DNA of 64,000 bases from Planctomycetota bacterium. Lineage in GTDB: Bacteria > Planctomycetota > J058 > J103. The position numbers were made by a program, and so were the translations under genes. The notes under the pieces were generated by a model. The model saw nothing but the letters and a program-made list of their open reading frames with translations, made no database searches and was not told where the DNA came from. Numbering within the stretch: position 1 is the stretch's first letter; every line of letters begins with the position of its first letter. This document shows, piece after piece, positions 36,121 to 44,917 of this stretch. The stretch is taken from NCBI GenBank assembly GCA_026004615.1, contig BPJM01000009.1:82389-146388 (forward strand). The letters are read 5' to 3'.

Positions 36121-36580
36121 ATGACCGAACGCGACAGGCCGTCCCTGCGGGATCTGCTGAGCGCCGACCGCATGGTCGAGCTACGCGCCAGGGACAAGGA
36201 AGGTGTCTTCCAGGAGCTGGTGGCGCTCATCGCGGCGCTACCGGGTCAGCCCCCGGCGCGGGTTCTCTTGGAGGCGATGCACGCGCGCGAGGAGTTGATG
36301 CCGACTGCCATCGGCGATGGCATAGCCATCCCGCACTGCAAAGGACGCGCGCATCGCGTCGTTCGGCCTGGCGCTGGGGCGCACGGCGCAGCCGATCCCC
36401 TACGGGGCGGCGGACGGACAGCCGGTGCAGCTGATCGCGATGATCGCTGCCCCCGCGGACCGGCAGGCGGCCTACCTGCGGCTGCTGTCGCGGGTGACGC
36501 GGTTTCTGCGGCAGGAGCGGCGGCGGCTGCTCGAGGTGGAGGAGATCCGTGAGCTCCACGAGGTGCTGGCTTCGTACTGA
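36121..36580 (+). CDS. PTS EIIA-Ntr-like protein, frame broken
   Basis: About 152 residues. A GTG at 36103 is an alternative start. The active histidine is in GDGIAIPHCK. After it, an extra A (TGCAAAGGAC for TGCAAGGAC, near 36342) shifts the frame; the downstream frame continues as DARIASFGLALGRTAQPI and ends LHEVLASY. The fold matches the other two EIIA proteins in the window. There is no EIIB or EIIC domain, so it is expected to be a regulatory phosphate acceptor from HPr. The upstream promoter and the next EIIA, 44 bases away, suggest one transcript. Confidence 0.7.
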
Positions 36581-36624
36581 ACCCGTGCCCGCTGCGACGG
36601 GCGCCCGGGTGGACGGCCCCGTTC

Positions 36625-37114
36625 ATGCGGCTGTGTGACATCATCCCGCCGGCGGCGATCCTGCCGGAGCTGGAGGCGGACGACCGCGACAGCGCCATCC
36701 AGGAGCTGCTGGAGGCCCTGGTCGAGGCCGGAACGCTGAACGGCGAGCATCGCGAGGAGGCGATGCTGTCGCTGCTGAAACGGGAGGCGCTGGGCCTCGA
36801 CCGCGCTCGGCCGCGGCATCGCCATCCCGCACGCCAAGGTCCCGTTCGTCGAGAACTTCTGCGGCGCGCTGGGCATCTCGCGACGCGGGATCGACTTCCG
36901 GGCGCCCGATGGCAAGCTCGTCTCGGTGATCTTCCTGTTCTTGTCCCCGCAGAACGCGATCTCGGGCCACCTCGATCTCATGGCGCACATCGCCGGGATC
37001 GCGCGCCATCCGGAGTTCTGCCGCAAGCTGCGCCGGACCCGCACCCGCGAGGAGGTCCAGCGGGTGCTCGACGGGGGCGAGGAGGAGCTGTTCCACAGCG
37101 AGGAGGAGTTCTGA
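36625..37114 (+). CDS. Second PTS EIIA-Ntr-like protein, frame broken
   Basis: About 162 residues. The active histidine is in GIAIPHAKVPF. An extra C near 36795 (GGGCCTCG for GGGCTCG) shifts the frame between REALG and STALGRG. The C-terminal part, FLFLSPQNAISGHLDLMAHI, is typical of EIIA-Ntr. It differs clearly in sequence from its upstream neighbour, so the duplication is old. The last residues are acidic. Confidence 0.72.
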
Positions 37115-37127
37115 CCCTGCCCCTGTC

Positions 37128-37158
37128 CTCCGCCCCCGGACCGCCGCGGGGGGCGGAG
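37128..37158 (+). terminator. Strong hairpin between convergent genes
   Basis: CTCCGCCCCC (37128-37137) and GGGGGCGGAG (37149-37158) form a perfect 10-bp stem with an 11-base loop. It lies exactly between the EIIA stop (37114) and the convergent lipoprotein stop (37166), so it can serve both strands. There is no T-tract. Confidence 0.5.
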
Positions 37159-37165
37159 CGAGACA

Positions 37166-38987
37166 CTACCGCTGCAGGTCGGCGTCGACGACGAGGTGGT
37201 CGTTCTGCGGGCCGCCGATTCCCGTGTTCACGTTGAACACGCTCAGCTGATCGACGTGGGGGATGGGGATGACGTCGATGCCGTTGAGCAGGCGCGGGAT
37301 CGCGGGCGTGATCGCCATCTCCAGCATGACCCGGATCTTCCGGTCATCCAGCTCGACCAGAGGCTCCTCCAGGATGTCGAAGTCCAGCCGCGGGTGGGTG
37401 GCGGCCAGCACGCTCAGCCCGCGCTGTGACAGCCCGAGCGAGGCTCCGATCTCGATGTGCGCCGCGGCGCGCAGCACCGGCTCCCAGCCGCTGCCGCGGT
37501 CGACCTCGATCGCCAGGTGGACCTCGGCCGCGCGCACCGTCACGAGGTTGGGCGTGCCGGTGAGTTCGACGACAGGGGGCAACAGCGGCTCGCACACGAT
37601 GCGCGCCGGCTCGGGGCCCGCCAGCACCGCGCCCAGCTCCGGCAACAGCCGGCGCAGCGCCGCGCCGTCGAGCAGCAGGCTCGGTGCCTGCACGCCCGCC
37701 GAGGCCAGGAACTGCTGGTCGATCGTCAGGTCGAGCACGCCCGCCGCCCACAGACCATAGAGCGCGCGGTTGAGCGCGTCGTCGTCCACCACCAGGCGCC
37801 CGCCGCGGCCGGTCTGCACCCCCGGCGCCGTGCCCGCGGTGACGAACGAGCCCGGGGCGGCGAGGGCGCGCGCGGTCGGGTTCGGTGCGAGGGCATCGAA
37901 GGCGAGGTGCCAGCTCGCCCCTCCGGTGTCGTAGGTCGCCGCCTGCAGGCGCAGGTCGTAGTCATAGGTGCGGCCGAGGATCTGGACCCCGGCGGGCGGC
38001 TGGAGCCATTTGGCGAGCGCCCGCTCCAGCCCCGGCTGGGCCTCGTCCCGCAACAGCCGCATGATCTCGTCGGTGACCGCAGCGCGCACCGCACCCTCCA
38101 CCAGCGTCGCCACCGCCTGCACCACCGGCGAGGAGGACTGCAGGTGGAAGGCGTGCAGCGCCGCCTGCGGGTTGCGGATCGAGACCGCGACCGTGCCGTC
38201 GGGCCGGGCCCCGAGCTGCAGCGTTCCCGCCACCTCCACCGGATCGATCTCGACCGTCGCCGGCGCGCCGGGGCCCGTGCGAGCGCCGAGCCCCAGGTCG
38301 GCCTCGACGCTCAGGTCGATGATCAGCCCCTGCATCAGGGCGTGCGCGCGCAGGCCATCCGGTTCCGCATCGATCGTCACCAGCAGGTCGCGGAAGCGCA
38401 CCTGCTGCACCGTCGCCCAGACCTGCACCCAGAGCACGTTGCGCTGGTAGAGCGGACCGGCGTTGCGCAGCGCCGCGGTCAGGTCGGTTCGCCCAGATCG
38501 TGCGCTCGATGAGCTTGGCGATGGCGGCGAAGGCGGCGTCGTTCAGGCGCAGCGCCGCCGCCTGCGGGATCGGCTGGCCCGGCGGCCGGAAGTCCCCGGC
38601 GATCACGCCGAGCGCCCCGCCGCCGGTGCGGCCGCGCGCGTCCCGGACCGTCGCCGTGATCACATGCACCCCGCGGCCGAGGTCGAGGAAGGTCGAAAAC
38701 GTGCCGTCCGCCGCTGGGACGACCGGCTGGCCCATGACCTCGAGCGCGGCGATGGGAGCATCGGGACTGGTCGCCAGCACCTGCCCGCTGACGAGCACCC
38801 GCCCGGGCGCCAGGAACGCCCCGCGGGCCGGGGTGGCGAAGATCACGCGCGGACTCGGCTCGGCCACCGGCGCCGAGCCGACGCTGGAGCTGGCCGAGCC
38901 GGAGCCCCCGCGCGACACGCCGAGGTCGCCGCAGGCGGCGAGCAACACGGCGGCGCAGCCGAGAGCGACAAGGTGATTGCCGAACAT
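37166..38987 (-). CDS. Large lipoprotein with an N-terminal Ig-like domain
   Basis: About 606 residues. Lipoprotein signal VALGCAAVLLAACGD is followed by a Ser/Ala linker and a beta-sandwich-like domain around residues 50-135 (ARGAFLAPGRVLVSGQV, GRGVHVITATVRDARG). The remaining 450 residues form an extended repeating beta pattern rich in Val, Leu, Asp and Thr, ending IPHVDQLSVFNVNTGIGG. This could be a lipid-binding (TULIP/BPI-like) fold, but that is a guess. One extra base near 38490 breaks the frame between the two parts (ERTIWANR and LTAALRNAG). It has its own promoter at 39034-39062. Confidence 0.5.
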
Positions 38988-39033
38988 GCCGTTGCCCCTC
39001 GAGCCTTCGCAGAACCGGCGATAGCGGCTGCGG

Positions 39034-39062
39034 ATCCTAGGACCTCCTCCCGCGGCGCGCAA
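39034..39062 (-). promoter_or_regulatory. Sigma70-like promoter for the large lipoprotein gene
   Basis: On the minus strand TTGCGC (39062-39057) and TAGGAT (39039-39034) are 17 bases apart, with transcription starting about 40 bases before the ATG at 38987. Confidence 0.45.
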
Positions 39063-39387
39063 GCCGCAAGCCAGCACAACCCGAAGCAGCACAAGGGCTT
39101 TGTGACACGCCGCGTCAAAGAGCAACCCCCTTTCCGCCAAGGAGTTGAGCTGCTGCCCGGAAGCACGGCACACGCTGCACCCACCGTAGGTGCTGCCGGC
39201 ACGAAACCCTCCGGAAACGCATCTGGTCGCCAGGCCCTGCCCGCCAGCTTCCGCCCGGCCCCGCGGCGGGTCTCGCCGCGGGCGCCTCGGCGCCAGGCCC
39301 GCACGCCCTGCCCCTCCGAGGCCCGCTCCTCGAATACCGCAGCGTCCCTGGGCGCTCCCGGCCTGAACGAGCGCCCGCCTGCCGCGG

Positions 39388-39415
39388 TTGACCGCACCGC
39401 CGCAGCCGCTAGCAT
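39388..39415 (+). promoter_or_regulatory. Promoter for selC
   Basis: TTGACC and TAGCAT are 16 bases apart. The predicted start, near 39422, is about 17 bases before the mature 5' end of the tRNA. Confidence 0.6.
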
Positions 39416-39438
39416 GGCCGGAGGCGATCGGCATGCGC

Positions 39439-39537
39439 GGGAGCGGACGGGCGCCTGGTGGCCCCCGCGGACTTCAAATCCGTTGCGCCGGGCGAACAAC
39501 CCGGCGGGTGGGTTCGATTCCCATGCGCTCCCCGCCA
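39439..39537 (+). tRNA. selC: Selenocysteine tRNA (anticodon TCA)
   Basis: The anticodon arm is GCGGA-CTTCAAA-TCCGT with TCA at 39474-39476. A long variable arm, CGCCGGG/CCCGGCG (39486-39492 and 39500-39506), has seven base pairs. The T arm is GTGGG-TTCGATT-CCCAT. The eight-base acceptor GGGAGCGG pairs seven of eight with GCGCTCCC. These features, especially the eight-base acceptor and large variable arm, mark tRNA-Sec, which inserts selenocysteine at UGA. One extra C (CCCC before GCCA) displaces the discriminator G; with three Cs the end would be the usual G-CCA, so this is probably an assembly insertion. Confidence 0.88.
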
Positions 39538-39738
39538 CCGCCGCCGGCCGCGGCCGCTCGCGCGGCGCGGCTCCCGCCATCGGCAGCTGCGCTGCGAGCG
39601 GCTGGCAGCGCGCTCGGGCGCCGAGATCCTTTTTCGCGCGGCGGCGAGGGCGATCCGCTAACATCCACAGAGAGAGCACGCCCGCGCCTCTCGCAGGCGA
39701 GGCCGGCGCGGCAGAGCAAGCCGAGAGCAGGCACGGCG

Positions 39739-41806
39739 ATGCACCGACCCGGCGACCGCTTCGGACCGTTCCGCCTCATCAAGCCGCTCGGCAAGGGCGG
39801 CATGGGGGAGGTCTGGCGCGCGGTCGACGCCGACATGGCTTACCGCGGCCCCGACGTCGCGCTCAAGATCATGCTCGCCAGCACGGATGAGATCGGGCTC
39901 AGCGTGCGGCGCGAGATCGAGGCGGCCCGGCGGCTGGACCACCCGAACATCTGCCGGCTGCTCCGCTACGGCTCCGAGATGGGGCGCGACTACCTGGCGT
40001 ACGAGCTGCTCGACGGCAAGGACTTGAGCGAGGTGCTGGAGGAGGCCGGCGGGCAGCTGCCGCTGGCGCGTGCGATCCCGATCCTGCTCGAGGTGCTGGC
40101 GGCGCTGGAGCACGCCCACGCACGCCACGTCTACCACCGCGACCTCAAGCCGGCGAACGTGCGCGTGCTCTCGGACGGGCATGCCAAGGTCATGGACTTC
40201 GGTATCGCGAAGGTGCGCTCGCTGACCCGCGCCGTCACCATCCAGCTCGATGCGGCGCCGAACCGCATCGGCACCCCGCCCTACATGGCGCCGGAGCAGC
40301 TGGAGGGCGAGGGCGAGGACTTCGGCAAGATCGACGGGCGCACCGATCTGTACGCGTTCGGCATCATGCTCTACGAGGTGCTGGCGGGCGAACTGCCGTT
40401 TCGCGGCAGCGATCGCGAGCTGTTCGGCCAGCACCTGTTCGCCGAGCCGCCCTCGCTGTGCGCGCGGCTGGCGGAGGCGCCCCCCGCGCTCGAAGCCGTC
40501 TACAGGAAGCTGCTCGCGAAGAACAAGGAAGGCCGTTACCAGAGCGCAGCCGAGGCGGCGGCGGCCCTGCGCGAGGCGGTGGGGAAGCTGCTCGCGGTGG
40601 AGCAGGCGCCGCCGGCGGCCGCCCACCCCCCGGGCACCGCGCCGGGCGCACCGCCTGCCGGGAGCGCTCCCGCGGCGGCACACCCCGCCGCCGCTGCTGC
40701 CGGATGGCAGGCGCCGCAACCCGAGCGCGGCGCGCCCCCGCCCTCCGCCGCACCGGCGCCTGCTGCACCCTGGCCGCCACCACAGGCGGCCCCGACCCGG
40801 CCGGTGCCGCCGCCGGCGCCCGCGGAAGCGGCGGCAGCCGGCGGCACGCTCCCGGAGCACCGGGATGAGAGCGGTGCCGCGCTGCTGCCCGCAGGACCCG
40901 CCGCCGCTGTGGCTCCGCCGGCCACCCCGCCGCCCGCGCTCGCGCCCGCCCCCCTGCCCGTATCGCCGCCCCCCGCCCGCCGTCGCGCCCACCCCCCGCG
41001 CCCCGCGCCGGTGCTCGCACCCCGCGCCCCCCGGGCTGTGGCAGGCGCCTGTGCAGGAGGCCCCGGCGGGGCCTGCCGGGCGGCTGCTCGTGCGCTACGT
41101 CGCGGGCGGCCGCGCGCGCGTGCTCCACGTGCACCTGGGCCGCCGCGCCTCGCTCGGGCGGCAGCGCCGCCCGGAGCACGGCGAGACGGGCTGGGCGCGG
41201 GTGCCGAGCTTCGTGCTCCGCTACCGCCCCGATGGCGACCCCGCGCAGGCCGCGCGCGCAGCGCGCGCCGCGATCAGCCGCACGCATCTGGAGGTGGAGC
41301 TGGCGCCGGACGGGCGCGTGCTCGTCACCGACCGCTCCAGCACCGGCATCTGGGCGGGCGAGCGGCGCCTGCCGCGCAACGTGCCCTGTCCCGTCGAGCC
41401 CGGCACGCCCTTGCGCATCGGCCCCGGCCCGCTCGCGCTCGTGCCGCACCTGCACGCCTGGCCCGCCGGCGGACCCGCGGGTGCACTGCGCCTGGTGCGC
41501 GCCGGCAACGGCGAGGAGCACGCCTATCTGCTGCTCGCCACCGCGGCACCGCTCGGCAGCGCGCCCGAGGCGGCGCTGCGCCTGGAGGCCGCGCTCGGCG
41601 TCGAGCCGGTGCATGCGCTGCTGATCGCCATCCCGCCGGACGGGCTCGGCATCCGGCCCGTGGGCGAGGCAGCCCTCGCCGTGGATGGCCAGCGGGTGCC
41701 GCCCGAGGGCTGCGCGCCGCTGCTGCCGGGCAGCCGCGTCACGCTCGCTGCCGCCTCGTTCCGCTTCGAACGCCTGGCAGGCGACGATGCGGCGGTGCTG
41801 GCGTGA
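39739..41806 (+). CDS. Serine/threonine protein kinase with C-terminal FHA domain
   Basis: About 688 residues. The kinase domain (residues 10-285) has the glycine loop GKGGMGEV, Lys in VALKIM, HRDLKPANV, DFG and GTPPYMAPEQ, so it should be active. A long Ala/Pro-rich linker (about 300-440) follows, then a forkhead-associated domain that binds phosphothreonine (RASLGRQ, ISRTHLEVEL, DRSSTGIWAG) and about 130 residues more. No membrane helix is seen in the part that reads cleanly, so it is probably cytoplasmic. The frame breaks once in the Pro-rich linker, between about 40900 and 41040. The following lipoprotein gene overlaps its stop (GTGA). Confidence 0.85.
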
Positions 41807-43041
41807 GAGACGGCTCGAACCCACGGCGGGACAGCGCCGCAAGCCCGGGCCGCCGCCCGCGCGCGCTCGCGGCCGCGGCCGCGCTCGTGGCAGCGCTCGG
41901 CGGCAGCGCCGGTTGCGGCACCCACCCGCACAACTTCACCCGCACCGCCATCGCGCGCGAGGCGCTCGCCGCGCCGGCGCCGCGCGCGCCCACCGTGCTG
42001 CCGCGCTTCGCGCGCACGCTCGTGCTGCGGCTCGCCGAGCCCGCGCCGCCGCTCGGCGAAGCCCTGCAGCGGCGGTTCGCCGCCGAGCTGCGGCGGGCGC
42101 TGCTCGCCACCGGCGCGTTCGAGCGCGTGGTGGCGAGCGAACCCGGTGCGAGCGCCGGGGAGACGCCCGCCGCCGCCCCCGCGCTCGCGCTCGAAGTGAC
42201 GCCCCGGCGCGTCGAGATCGCCACCGCGCCCAACGACGAGCAGCTGTGGGCGGTGATCCTCTATCTGTTCGGAGGGCCTGCGGCGAACTGGGTCCACGAC
42301 GCACAGTGCCGGCTGGTCTGCGAGTTCGACGTCGTGGTGCGCGAGCAGCGCACCCGCCGCGTGCTCGCGCGGCTGCGCGGCCTGCGCGGCGAGGCGCGGG
42401 ATGACCTCTCGTTCTGGGAGCGGCGCAACGGGCTGTGGCCGACGCTGGCGACGCTGCTCTTCGTGCCCGCGATGGTGTTCGCCGCCGATGAGGAGCGGGT
42501 GCTCGCGCTGCTGGGGCCGCGGGCGCTCCAGGCCCCCACCGCAGAGCTCGCCCGCACGCTGGCGCGGCTGCGCCGCGTCGAGCTGCCGCGCGTGCAGGCA
42601 CGATCGTTCCCGCCGCCAGGGCTCACCGTCGAGCTGTCCCACCTCGCCGCGGCGGGCGTGCCGGGACCGGCGGGAGCGGCAGCCCCGACCGCCAGCGCCG
42701 TCATCGTGCGGCTGGGCGGGGAGCGTCTGGGGGAAGTGGAGCGGGTATGGTTCGGACCGGCGCTGCTCTACGAGCGCGCTCCGTGCCCGGCGCCCCTGGC
42801 CGCCGACGGCGCTCGGCCCGCGAGCGCCGGGCAGCCGCCCGCCGCCGCGCCCGCTGCGAGCGCGCTCGTGCTGCGCCACGTGCTGGCCGGCCCGGAGCTG
42901 CTCGCGCTCCGCGGCGCGCCGCCGGTACCGGTGCGTGTCCAGCTCGCCGGTGGCCGGTTGCTCGCGGTCGGCGAGGTCAGCGTCACCGTGGAGCGCCGGA
43001 TCGTGCTCGCGGCGCCGGGCGCCCCGCTGGCCGGCGAGTGA
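41803..43041 (+). CDS. Predicted lipoprotein cotranscribed with the FHA kinase
   Basis: 412 residues from the GTG of a GTGA overlap. A lipoprotein signal ends in GGSAGC, followed by CGTHPHNF. The central part (about residues 60-190) is an alpha/beta domain (LVLRLAEPAPPLGEALQRRF, LALEVTPRRVEIA). A hydrophobic run (WPTLATLLFVPAMVFA) follows. It resembles secreted proteins of unknown function with a TolB-N-like or GNA1162-like layout, but no firm family. Coupling to the kinase suggests a phosphorylation-linked envelope role, which is inference. Confidence 0.5.
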   Translation: MRDGSNPRRDSAASPGRRPRALAAAAALVAALGGSAGCGTHPHNFTRTAIAREALAAPAPRAPTVLPRFARTLVLRLAEPAPPLGEALQRRFAAELRRALLATGAFERVVASEPGASAGETPAAAPALALEVTPRRVEIATAPNDEQLWAVILYLFGGPAANWVHDAQCRLVCEFDVVVREQRTRRVLARLRGLRGEARDDLSFWERRNGLWPTLATLLFVPAMVFAADEERVLALLGPRALQAPTAELARTLARLRRVELPRVQARSFPPPGLTVELSHLAAAGVPGPAGAAAPTASAVIVRLGGERLGEVERVWFGPALLYERAPCPAPLAADGARPASAGQPPAAAPAASALVLRHVLAGPELLALRGAPPVPVRVQLAGGRLLAVGEVSVTVERRIVLAAPGAPLAGE

Positions 43042-43184
43042 ACGGCCTGGACGCCTGCGGAGCCCGCGCCGGCCCGTTGCCGCACGCCACCCGCCCCGCG
43101 CTGCGCTGCCGCCGGCTGCCGGGACGCACCGCCCATCGTGTGGCATGGCGAAGGCGAGCCCGGCGGCGGGGGCCGGCGCGCCGC

Positions 43185-44309
43185 TCACGGCGCCTGCAGC
43201 ACCTCCCGCACCCGCCGGAGCACGTCCGCGGGCCGGAATGGCTTGCTGAGGAAGCTCGCCCCCTCGGGCAGCACCTCGTGGCGCACGACGGCGCGGCCCG
43301 GATAGCCCGACAGATAGAGCGTGCGCAGGCCGGGGCGCCGGGCCAGGAGCGCCTGCGCCAGCTCGGGCCCGCTCATGCCGGGCAGCACGACATCGGTCAC
43401 CAGCAGGTGGATGGTCTCGGGATGGCGCTCGGCCGCCGCGAGCGCCTGCGCGCCATCGCTCGCCACCAGCACCCGGTAGCCGTGCTCGGCCAGCACCCGC
43501 TCCAGCAGCCGCCGCACGCCCGGATCGTCCTCGACGAGGAGCAGCGTCTCGGTGCCGCCCCCCGGCGGCGCCGGTGCGGTCTCCGGCTCGTAGCCGGTGC
43601 TCAGCGGGGCCTCGACCCGCGGCAGGTAGACCTTGAAGGTGCTGCCGCGCCCGGGCTCGCTGTAGACCCAGATGTGCCCCTTGCTCTGGCGCACGATGCC
43701 GTACGCGGTCGCCAGCCCCAGTCCGGTGCCCCTGCCCGGCTCCTTGGTGGTGAAGAACGGCTCGAAGATGCGCGCCCGCGTCTCGGCGTCCATCCCGATG
43801 CCGGTGTCGCTCACCGCCAGCATGACGTAGGCGCCGGGCGTGACCCCGGAGTGCCGGCGCGTATACGTCTCGTCCAGCTCCACGTTCGCGGTCTCGATCG
43901 TGAGCTTGCCGCCCTCGGGCATCGCGTCGCGGGCGTTGACCGCCAGGTTCATCAGCACCTGCTCGAGCTGGCTCCGGTCGGCCTCGACGCGGCCGAGCGG
44001 CTCGGCGAGCAGGCACGCCACCTCGACGTCTTCGCCGATCAGCCGGCGCAACATGGACTCGAACTCCCGCACCACCTGGTTGAGGTCGAGCACCCGCGGC
44101 CGGCGCGGCTGCTGGCGGCTGAAGGCGAGCAGCTGGCGGGTGAGATCGGCCGCCCGCTCGGCCGCCTGGCGGATGGCGTCCGCATCGCGGGCCGCCTGCG
44201 TGCCCGCGGCCAGCCCGGCCCGCAACAGCTCCAGATGCCCCAGGATCGCGGTCAGCCCGTGGTTGAGGCTCGTGCGCGATCCTGCCGACGATGCGCCGGG
44301 CAGCACCAT
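43185..44309 (-). CDS. Hybrid histidine kinase with C-terminal receiver, N-terminus uncertain
   Basis: The reliable part is about 374 residues. HATPase motifs are complete: [14 protein letters not shown] (N box), [18 protein letters not shown] and [13 protein letters not shown] receiver domain follows, with [15 protein letters not shown], Asp in [13 protein letters not shown] and Lys in SKPF. The phospho-His box reads GRIAHE then [15 protein letters not shown] only if one C is dropped near 44267 (GAGCCTC for GAGCTC). ATG 44309 is in frame with the C-terminus, while the His box continues in the adjacent frame, so the true start is unresolved. No sensor domain is visible. Confidence 0.7.
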   Translation of the reverse strand: MVLPGASSAGSRTSLNHGLTAILGHLELLRAGLAAGTQAARDADAIRQAAERAADLTRQLLAFSRQQPRRPRVLDLNQVVREFESMLRRLIGEDVEVACLLAEPLGRVEADRSQLEQVLMNLAVNARDAMPEGGKLTIETANVELDETYTRRHSGVTPGAYVMLAVSDTGIGMDAETRARIFEPFFTTKEPGRGTGLGLATAYGIVRQSKGHIWVYSEPGRGSTFKVYLPRVEAPLSTGYEPETAPAPPGGGTETLLLVEDDPGVRRLLERVLAEHGYRVLVASDGAQALAAAERHPETIHLLVTDVVLPGMSGPELAQALLARRPGLRTLYLSGYPGRAVVRHEVLPEGASFLSKPFRPADVLRRVREVLQAP

Positions 44310-44917
44310 GTACAGTCCCCGTTGCGCCACCGCTCGCGCGAGGTCGCCGCAGTCGACCGGCCTGGTGACGAAACTGTCGACCCCCGAGCTGGTAGCTGGG
44401 GACGCTATCGCGCTGCTTCGGCGACCGGGCGGGGCCGACCGCCAGGCCGGGGCCCACCCGCGGACACCGGCCCCCCTGCGGAAAAAACACTTTTCCGGGC
44501 TCTTTTTCTTCCCGGGACCGTGGTCCGCCCGGCGGCGCGGAGCTGCTCCCGCATCCGGTCCGCGCGAACATGTTGCCCCGCTGGGCGGCGACGAGCCCAG
44601 CTCGTCCAGGGAACAGCGGACGCCCGGCGCGGGCGAGGAGTGTCGCCGGCGCGCCCGGCCGAGCTCGCGCGCCGCCGCCGCCGCCCGCTCGTCCGATAAT
44701 CCCCGCCGCCCGGGGCGCACTGGCGGACGGGGCGGCGCCGGCGGTGCCGGCGGCCCGACGGCGCAACCGCACCCGGGGCGCGGACCTCGACCATCACCGC
44801 GGCGCGGGCCGGCCCGCGCGCCTCAGCGCCACGCGCACCGGTGACGATACGACAGATGCGCCGCGCCGGGCGGCGCCCGGCGGCCCGGCGGCAGGCTTGC
44901 GCGGGAGGACGCACCAG
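44310..44917 (+). other. Divergent intergenic region with AT-rich hairpin
   Basis: About 600 bases between the kinase and mraY. At 44479-44497 there is a perfect 7-bp stem CGGAAAA/TTTTCCG with loop AACAC, followed by a pyrimidine tract CTCTTTTTCTT and CCCGGG. This is the most AT-rich stretch for several kilobases. GATAAT at 44695-44700 could be a -10 for mraY, but no -35 fits. The region may instead contain the start of the kinase. Confidence 0.45.

Larger units (their letters stand above)
38988..39438 (+). other. Divergent intergenic region between lipoprotein gene and selC
   Basis: No gene supported in 451 bases. It holds a minus-strand promoter (39034-39062) and the selC promoter (39388-39415). 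The middle (39090-39190) is somewhat lower in GC. Reading frames that cross it look like noise. Confidence 0.5.

Noticed and set aside
36340..36800. Programmed frameshifting in the two EIIA genes
   Set aside because: The same kind of extra base breaks unrelated genes, including murG and selC; no slippery heptamer with a downstream structure is common to the sites.
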